A DNA stretch of 64,000 nucleotides from Kribbella sindirgiensis. Lineage in GTDB: Bacteria > Actinomycetota > Actinomycetes > Propionibacteriales > Kribbellaceae. The stretch is taken from contig NZ_SJKA01000028.1 of the NCBI RefSeq assembly GCF_004331435.1, positions 1-64,000 on the forward strand, written 5' to 3'. Below are positions 1 through 7,700 of the stretch, one piece after another. Under the pieces are notes generated by a model, which made no database searches, was not told where the DNA came from, and worked only from the letters and a program-made list of their open reading frames with translations. Every line of letters starts with the position of its first letter. Position 1 is the first letter of the stretch. The position numbers were made by a program, and so were the translations under genes.

Positions 1-48
1 CAGACGAACCGCCTTGGCCCGGGTCTGCTCGTCGTACTTGCTCGGCAT
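1..48 (-). CDS. IS3-family transposase OrfA, first 16 codons only
   Basis: The minus strand reads from an ATG at base 48 as MPSKYDEQTRAKAVRL, the usual opening of the helix-turn-helix OrfA of IS3-family elements (basic, with an R-A-K-A-V-R-L start to the first helix). A purine-rich AAGG lies just upstream. Only 16 codons are inside the window. OrfA normally binds the element ends and is fused by frameshifting to the DDE catalytic OrfB, which is not visible here. Confidence 0.65.
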   Translation of the reverse strand, partial: MPSKYDEQTRAKAVRL

Positions 49-99
49 GACTGCCACCTTCCCAACGAAGGAGGTGTGCATCAAACCCGGGGTGGTTCA
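1..99 (-). mobile_element. End of an IS3-family insertion sequence (truncated by window edge)
   Basis: The minus strand of 71-99 begins TGAACCACCCCGGGTTTG, which matches the TGA-ended terminal inverted repeats I know from actinobacterial IS3 elements. It lies about 50 bp ahead of a transposase start. The element therefore ends near base 99 and the rest lies outside the window. Target-site duplication cannot be checked from one end. Confidence 0.7.
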
Positions 100-344
100 A
101 CGTCGGTCACGACCGGCACCCTCAAGTGCTCACCGCCAGGCCAGCCCTCGCTGGTCCCCGGCTCGCGCCGCAGCCGTAACGCTGCAGGCTCACCACGTCG
201 CCGCCACTACTAGCCGTCACAGGACCAAGACCGTATGCCCGCTCGCGGCTGCGTCGGGGCGCAAGACATCAACCTCACCCGCGAGGTCATCTGCGACCCC
301 TAGCAGCCTCCAGCCAAACAAACTCGAGGAGCAGTGCAAGCACA
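100..344. other. Non-coding stretch between IS end and immunity-like gene
   Basis: No convincing gene is seen in these 245 bases. A plus-strand reading frame spanning 14-355 runs through the IS terminal repeat and has a composition unlike a real protein, so it is not called. This may be the old flank of the toxin locus or lost cassette DNA. Confidence 0.4.
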
Positions 345-983
345 TCAGAATCTGAACGACTGGCGCTGAAATTCCGTTCTCACATCGCTCAGGAGGTAAC
401 CCAACTGCCCATAGAACGCGGGGTCGTAAGGGTACAGGCCAAGATGCGCGCAGTACCGTTCAAGCATCTCCGACGTGAGCCGCTCACGCTTTAGTCGTCG
501 CGTGTACCGCTCGGTCTCCTCAAACGGCAGCGGATCGCCGTAGGTGTCGAACGCTCGACGTCCCTCCCAGGTCGACTGAATGACCCTTACCGTGTCTGCG
601 CCCCTATGGACAACGAACTGAAGATCCCGGCCACCATCCCACTCTGACGTGCCGTCCACGAGGACGACGCCCTCGAATCCAGCCCTCATGCACAGGCTAC
701 TCACTGCTGTTACCGCGTCGGATGCGGGCATGTCGTCGAAGTACGCCGTCCATTCCCCGCCGCAGTCCCACAGCAGTTCACGGTCACGTCCGGGACCGAA
801 CGGCAGCAGCCGCTCGATGCCAGATGAGAGCGGTCCTGCTACCTTCTCCACGACGAGGCCCTGTGGCCGCTCCGCGAACCACGCGTGCGACCGCCGCCAC
901 CGCTCCAACGCCTCAGCGGCGACCGCCACGTTCACCTTGAAGAAGCCCATGCCACGGCCGGGAACAGGCAGTTCAGATATCAT
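345..983 (-). CDS. Hypothetical protein, immunity-like, downstream of RHS toxin (212 aa)
   Basis: A 212-residue soluble protein with no signal peptide and no motif I can name with certainty. It is acidic to neutral and rich in aromatic residues. Its C-terminal part (RRLKRERLTSEMLERYC and DPAFYGQLGYLL) resembles small actinobacterial proteins I have seen next to polymorphic toxins. It sits downstream of a decayed toxin tip in the same orientation, so an immunity role is inferred. The start is doubtful. The frame stays open upstream to a TGA near 1108 and reads protein-like (DHFRRILANDPDAEIWLIHD), but there is no ATG, GTG or TTG in that stretch. Either the ATG at 983 is used or a frameshift has removed the original start. 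Confidence 0.6.
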   Translation of the reverse strand: MISELPVPGRGMGFFKVNVAVAAEALERWRRSHAWFAERPQGLVVEKVAGPLSSGIERLLPFGPGRDRELLWDCGGEWTAYFDDMPASDAVTAVSSLCMRAGFEGVVLVDGTSEWDGGRDLQFVVHRGADTVRVIQSTWEGRRAFDTYGDPLPFEETERYTRRLKRERLTSEMLERYCAHLGLYPYDPAFYGQLGYLLSDVRTEFQRQSFRF

Positions 984-1009
984 GGCGCTCCACGTCAGTT
1001 CATCATGAA

Positions 1010-1302
1010 TCAGCCAGATCTCGGCGTCCGGATCGTTGGCCAGGATCCTACGGAAGTGATCGACTCCCCGAGTCGAGACGACTGGTCCGTGTAGTGGAAA
1101 GTCACGTCATCGCCGAGACTATTTGTGAGCGCATCAACGAACCCGATGGTCCGGCATTCGTTGGAGTTGTGAACCAGGACGGACTTGGCACCCGCCAGCA
1201 CACAGCACGTGTGGACGCGGTCGACACCAATGGCTCGTCACCGTGCGCGACCTCAACGGGCAGACCCGCCAACTTGGCATCGCTCGGAACTTCGACCATC
1301 AC
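1010..1302 (-). pseudogene. Decayed RHS/HINT toxin tip (orphan C-terminal cassette)
   Basis: At about 1216-1160 the minus strand encodes VHTCCVLAGAKSVLVHNSN. The pattern VHTyYVLAGxxxVLVHN is the hallmark end of the intein-like HINT pre-toxin domain of actinobacterial polymorphic toxins, directly before the toxin proper. It is followed by about 50 residues including VTFHYTDQ, which recalls the start of HYD1-type toxins. A TGA in frame at 1238-1240 cuts it from anything upstream, and part of the expected HINT-like sequence sits in another frame (1302-1102). There is no RHS shell in front. It looks like a displaced toxin tip left behind by cassette exchange. Confidence 0.6.
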
Positions 1303-1354
1303 GTCGCTTCCCCATCGAAATCACGGTCGAGAACTGCGGTTGTGACAGGCCAAC

Positions 1355-1708
1355 TCATCGCGGCATACCTCTCAGACGCGCCACGCGATCTGCGACCCGC
1401 GCGTCTTGCAGGAGATCCAGCGACACTCCTGCGCGCTCGAGCATGACCAGAGACGGCGCAAGAATTGCATCTATCAGATCTTGAAGGACAATCTGCCCAG
1501 GAGCCTCCGCAGATACGAGCCTCAGTCGACCGACGAATGTCTGGAACACGTCTACATCTATTTCAACCATGTCCTCACTGATCAAGTCGAAACCCGGCGG
1601 CGCTCCGAACGCGCCACCGAGAGCATCGGCACATCGAACGTACGCATCGCCGACCTCGAGTGCGGGCGACCAGACCGTGGTTCCGTGGATGTCAAAGATG
1701 TAGCTCAT
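1355..1708 (-). CDS. Probable immunity protein for the adjacent RHS toxin (117 aa)
   Basis: A small acidic cytoplasmic protein whose ATG overlaps the toxin stop by four bases (ATGA at 1705-1708), so the two are translationally coupled. This is the classic arrangement for a cognate immunity gene. The N-terminal region (TTVWSPALEVGDAYVRCADAL, then DMVEIDVDVFQTFVGRL) resembles, from memory, the actinobacterial DUF6086-type family, which has no established biochemical function. The role as antidote to the nuclease-like tip is inferred from position only. Confidence 0.7.
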   Translation of the reverse strand: MSYIFDIHGTTVWSPALEVGDAYVRCADALGGAFGAPPGFDLISEDMVEIDVDVFQTFVGRLRLVSAEAPGQIVLQDLIDAILAPSLVMLERAGVSLDLLQDARVADRVARLRGMPR

Positions 1709-4700
1709 TGGGCAAATCTTGTCACGATAGTCACCCCAGGGTGCGCACTGCGTAGACCGTCGATCGCGGCCTCGACCTGCGATCGGAAGCCAGCGTCCAT
1801 CGGCGAGGAGAAGTCGAACCCAATCGGCGCATTCTCGTACCCTGGCATGTGTTGCCGTGCCTCAAGGTACCTGGAGAATTTCCCGTCGATATGCTTGGCA
1901 ATCCAACCACTCGGGTCCTTCGCCGCAGATGCAGACTTCATCTCCCAGAGGACCCCATCTTGGATTCGATCGATATCAGTGATGGTTCGCCCGGCATTGA
2001 GCGGATCCATGACTTGATAGTCTCGCACTCCCTCAAGCGCGCCTCTCGTCGCCGCGCCTGCCTCAGATCCAGCACCAGCCGCTCCGGCCTCGGCCCTTGC
2101 GGTACGGGCCGCCCGCGATCCGATCTTAATAACGGTGCCGGCTCTGCCAACCATCGCCGCCTCACCACCGGGGACGAAGAGGAGCACCACGCCAAGGATG
2201 ATGTCGGGCATGAATTCCTCGCCCGGGATCGGCTTGTAGGGGCCGTACTTGCCTTTGAAGCCTTCTGGCAGCACGCAGCCTGGGCCGCCGTTACAGCCGG
2301 CCATCTCGAAGAAGCGGTCGGGGTGCGGGCGGGCCTCAGGCTCGGGCGGTGGACTCGAGCCGCTGTTGAGAGTCCGTTCCACCGGCCTGCCGCAGGCTGA
2401 CTCGGTTTCGGGATCGAAGGCACAGTGACCGTCGCCTTCCACACCGGTGATCGGGTTGCCGCCCGCGAACATGTACCGGTTCGCGTTCCATGGGTCCGTG
2501 CCGAGGGCCATATCGCTGAGAGCACCGTTGTACATGTCCCGGGACAGGAACCGGTTGAGGCCGGGGTTGTACTCGCGGAAGCCCATGTCGTAGGTGTTGG
2601 TGGCGCCGTTGAAGCGTTTGGAGTTGAAGCGGTAGGGGTTGACGATGTCGGCGTTCTTGGCCGGGTCGCCGTCCACGATCGCGTCGTCACCGGTCGTGCC
2701 GACCTTGTCGGGCTGGCCGTAGGCGGTGTAGCGGTACGTCGACGTCGTGACGCCGGTTGACGCGTCGGTCAGGGTCTCGACGTCGCCGTGGGGGTTGGTG
2801 CCGTAGAAGGACTTCTTCGACGTGGTGCCGTTGACCGGGGAGTCGACCAACGAGAGGTTTTCGCCGTTGGCGCCGTAGGCGTAGGATTTCGAGGTCTTCC
2901 AGGTGCCTGCGGTGTCCTTCTCCTCCTCGATTGCTACCTGGTCGGCGAGGCCGACGAAGGTGTAGCGGGTCGAGATCGAGGCGGCGGCGCCGACCTTTTC
3001 GGACTGGTTCACCACGCGGTCGAACGGGTCGTAGGTCTGGTTGCGGGTGAACGTTGCGGTGCCAGCGGTGTCGAATTTTTGCTGGCGGACCAGGCGGTCG
3101 TAACCGTCGTAGGCGTTCTGTTCGACGACCTGGCTACCTACGTCGGCGGTAGTCGAGCGGCCGAACAGGTCGTAGCGCTGGTTCAGGGTCGTGCCGCCGG
3201 TGACTGTTTTGGTCAGGCGGTTGCGGTCGTAGGTCATCGTCGACGTGGTGGCGCCGATGGTCTGTTTGGTGGTGTTGCCGGCTGCGTCGTACTCGTAGGA
3301 CTCGTTGTCGCCCTTCTCGACACCGGTCTTTGTGACTGCCTCGAGCTGGCGGGCCGGGGTGTAGGTGTAGTTCGAGGCTTGGTCCAGATAGTCCGAGCTG
3401 TTCGCCTTGAGGAGCTTTTCGACGTCTTGGGAGCGGTCGCCGTCGGGGGTGTAGCGCAGCGCATGGGACGAGATGAGTTGCTGGGCGTGCTTTTCGGTCT
3501 GGATCCGGGGCAGGCCGTCCTCGTGATACGTGAACGTCGCGACATTGCCGTTCGGCTTCGTGATCGTCGAGCGCAGGCCGCGGCCGTCGTAGGTGTAGGA
3601 CCAGGTGTCCAGCGTCCCGGTCGGCGAGTCGCCAGCCTTGACCGTGTCGACCAGGTTGCGGACATCCCACGTGTAGCCGGTGTAGCGGCCGACCTTGGGG
3701 GTGCCGGCACCCGAGTCGGCCGGGCGTTGGGCGTTGGTAGAGAGGACGTTGGAGTCGAGGTCGTAGGTGTAGTCGGTTGTCGCCTTGGTCGCGCCGGCCT
3801 TCAACTCCTGGACCTGCGTGGTGCGGCCCAGGCCGTCGGTGGTGATCTTGAACGTGTCGGACGCGGCGTTCGGGTTGTTGTCCTTGACCTCGGTCTGCTG
3901 GCCGTTCAGGTCGTAGTTATGGGTGAACGACCGGGACTCGACCGGGCTGGTCGAGACCAGCTTGATCGCGTCCGCGCTGACGACACCCGTTGCTGAGGGC
4001 TTGAGCGTGATCGTCTTGGCGACGCCGTTCGGGAACGAGTAGTTGCCCAGGTTGACCCATGGGGTGGCTGCGGTGCAGGCCTTCTGGTCGATCGTCTTGG
4101 TCGCGGCACCGGTGGAGTGGTTGATCGTGTACGTCGCCGCTGTCGACCCATCCGCGCGCACCGGGCAGGACGCGTACACGTCGAACGAGCCCGCGACATC
4201 CGGCAGCACTCGCCAGTTGAACGTGTCGCTGGCCTCCGGCGTACCCACAGCCGCGGCGAGGTGGGTGCGGTAGTTGGCGCCCTGGGTGTTGGTGCCGCCC
4301 GGGACCGTGGCCCAGGTGCCCGTCGAGGTGGTCTGCCAGGTGTCGGCGTTGTCGACGATGTCGACCGGCTGCTGCGCGGCGGTGTCGGATCGGGACTGCA
4401 GCGCACCGTCCGGGTAGTAGCCCCAGGCCTGGGTCCGCTTCGCGTCGTCGCCCGGCACGGTCAACGTGCGGTCGGTCTGCTGGCCAAGCTGGTTGTAGCC
4501 GTACGTCGCGGTGATCTGCCACGGGTCCGTCGACGTCTTGATGTCACCGGATCCGAAGTAGGTGAAGTTCGTCCACTGCGTACCCGAGCTCTCGAACGTC
4601 GGATCGGACTGGGCCTTGATCTCGCCGGTCGGGTAGTAGGTGATGAACGTGCTCGACGGCGTCTTGTACAACGTGGTCGACGTGTCGAACGCGGACTTGT

Positions 4701-7700
4701 TCTGGACCGGCCGGTTGTTCTTGTCGTAGACCGTCTCGGAGTACCGGCCACTCGGCCGGGTCTGGCGGGTGACGTTGCCGGCCTGGTCGTAGGCGAGCTT
4801 CGTGACCCGGTCCTCCTGATGGCCGCCGATCGGGGTATGCGGGACGTGGATCTCGATCGGTTGGCCGGCGTCGTCGTACTTGGTCGTCTTCGTGTTCCCG
4901 GTCTGGTTGATCTCTGACGTGACCAGGCCGTCGGCGTCGTAGACCGTCTTCGACGTGTATCCGGCCGCGTCGGTGACCGCGGTGGGCCGGTGGTTCAGGT
5001 CGTAGACCGTCTTCGACGTGTAGTCCGTCGCAGGAGACGCGTTCCGCAGCGGATCCATCACCGTCACCTGGTTACCGACCAGGTCGTACTCGTACGTCGT
5101 CGTCGGCGTCTTCGTCGTACCACCGTCGACGAACGGCGTCTCGACCTTCAGCACCTGACCGACCCGGTCATAGCTGTACTTGGTGACGAAGTCGTTCGGG
5201 TCCGTCGTGGTCGCGACACCCTTCGGCGCGGTCTCGGTGACCTTGCGGCCCAGCACGTCGTAGGTGTAGGCGAGCTGGCGCCCGGTGGTGTTGTTGTCCG
5301 GCAGCGTCTTGGTCAACAAGTTGTCCGCGGCATCGAACGTCGACACCGACTGCGCACCGTTCGGCGCCGTCTCCTTCGTCACGTTGTCGTTCAGGTCGTA
5401 GTCGGTCGCCGTGGTCCGCACCACTGCCCCGTCGTACGGCTTGGTGATCTTCGTCGGACGGCCGAACGCGTCGTACTCCGCCGTCGTCAACCGCAGCAAC
5501 GCGTCCTTGACCTGCAGCACATTGCCACGGTCGTCGTACGTGAACTCGGTCTTCGCCAGCTCAGGATCGGTGATCGACAGCGGGTATCCGCTGGCGTGGT
5601 ACTTCGAGTCGTCGCCGTACTGCGTCGCGTTGCCCCGAGCGTCCGTGACCGTCGCCAGAGTCCCGTTCGAGTTGTAGCTGTACGTCGGCCCGAAACCGAG
5701 GCCGTTCTTGACGGTCTTGATGTTGCCGTTCGCGTCGTAGGTGAACGTGTTCGTCCGCCCTGCAGCGCTCTTCTTCGACAGCAACACCGTCGGCTTCGCG
5801 CCTGTGGTCAGCTCCTGATACGTCAGGACCACCCCAGGCAGGCCGTTCTTGACCGCCATCGCATCCTTCACGACGAGCGGGTAGCCGGTCTTCGGGTCGT
5901 ACTCCCACGTCGACACCGCGTCATTGGGTTCCTGCAATCGGATGACGTTGTGATCCCGATCCCAGGCCAACGACGTCGCCTTCGTGCCACCGATCGCGTT
6001 CTGGTTGGCGTCCACGATGCTCGTGGTGCGCCCGAACGCGTCCATCTTGTACGTCGTGACCGACGGCGTGCTGCCGTTGACGTCGGTGACCGTGGTCAGC
6101 CGGTCCAGCGCGGACGGGTCCGGCTGGGCGTACGAGAACGTGGTGTTGTTGTTCCGGCGGTCCGTGTAGCTCTTGGGCCATTTCGCGTACGTCGAGTCCT
6201 CGTTGGACGTGTAGTACTGGACCTTGGTCTCGGCGTTGCGCGGATCCTTGACCGAGATCAGCTTCGTGTTGCTGTTGTTCGACGTGTCGGTGTAGGCGAA
6301 CTGGAACGACTTCACCACCGCACCCGGGTCGAACGCGCCGTTGTTGAACGGGCCGCCGTCCTCGAGCTTGATCAGCTGTGACGAGGTGTTGTAGTTGAAC
6401 TTCAGCGCCCGCCCCGAGATGTCACGGATCCACACCAGCTTGCCGGCACCACCCGACTCGTACCCCAGCGTCAGGACCTGCCGGTTCCGGGCATCGGTGA
6501 CGATCGACAGTCGGCCGTCGGTGTCGTAGCTGAACGACATCGTGTTGCCGTTGCGGTCCACGACCGACGTCTGACGTTTGGTGCCAGAGTCGAAGTAGAA
6601 CCGGGTGCCGTCCGGCCGTGTGAACACCCACCGATGTGCGGTGTCAGCGGCCAGGTCCTCCTTCAGCTCGAGCGCGACACCTGCCGGGCGCGTGTACGGA
6701 ACCTCGTTCGGCTTCTGCGGATCCGGCGTATCGGCCTTGTAGATCTGCGTCGTGCCGTCGCCGTCCACAAAGGACACCACGTTGGGGGCGACCGACAACC
6801 CGCTGCCGAGCCTGGTCAGCGTCGCCGGCTGCACCGAGAACCCGTACCCCGGCGCCGACGCCGCCGTGTCGTCCTGGCTGTTGTACGCCAGCCTGACGAA
6901 CGCCGACGGGCCGATCGACGGGTTCGACAAGGCGTCGTACGACCACACGACGTTGCCGTTGTAGAGGTTCGTCAGCAGCTGCGAACCGCCACCGGTCTCC
7001 TCACCGGTGTAGGACATGAACTTCTCCAGCCCCAACCCACCCGACGTCGCCGACTCCACGTAGCGGTCGACGCACAACAAGCCGGCCGTCTCCATCACGC
7101 AGCCTTGAGCAGGCCGGGCCGGCGGAGACGTTGCATTGTCACCGTCGTACCAGGTCTTGTCCGGCTTCCTCAGATCCAGATGCAGGTCGTACGACTGCCG
7201 CTTCGTACCGGTGTCAGAATTGATCGGCGCCCTGACGGGCAGATCCACGGTTTGCGACTCGCCCGGTGCCAAGGCCCGTCCGAGCGGGACACTGAGGCGC
7301 TCGCCCTCGGTGGTCAGATCGACGGTGCTGCCCGGGTCCGTCCACCGGTACGACACCAGCAAATCGCCGTCCCAAGGGTCCTTCGAGGTGTTGGTCAGCG
7401 TGACCGGCGTGGTGATCGTGGTGTTCGGCTGGAATCGTTCGGGAATCTGGTCGGCCTGGTAGGTCTCGGCCTCGTTCTTGGCCAGGTGTTCGATCCACAG
7501 GCGGGGCCGGAACAAGCTGTCCGGGGACTCGCCGTTTGTGATGCTGAACAGCTGCTGCTGCACGGTCTCGTCGTGCGTCTTCAGCAGCAGGCCGTGATTG
7601 TTGCCGGGGTTGTCCACCCAGGACTGGATCTTCGGCAGCAGCACACTTCCCTGCGCGGTCGACGTGAACGTCAACCGTTTCGGGTTGTTGTCGGACGTCA

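Noticed and set aside
14..355. A 113-codon plus-strand frame at the left edge
   Set aside because: It crosses the IS terminal repeat and the transposase start on the other strand, and has no convincing ribosome site or protein-like composition.
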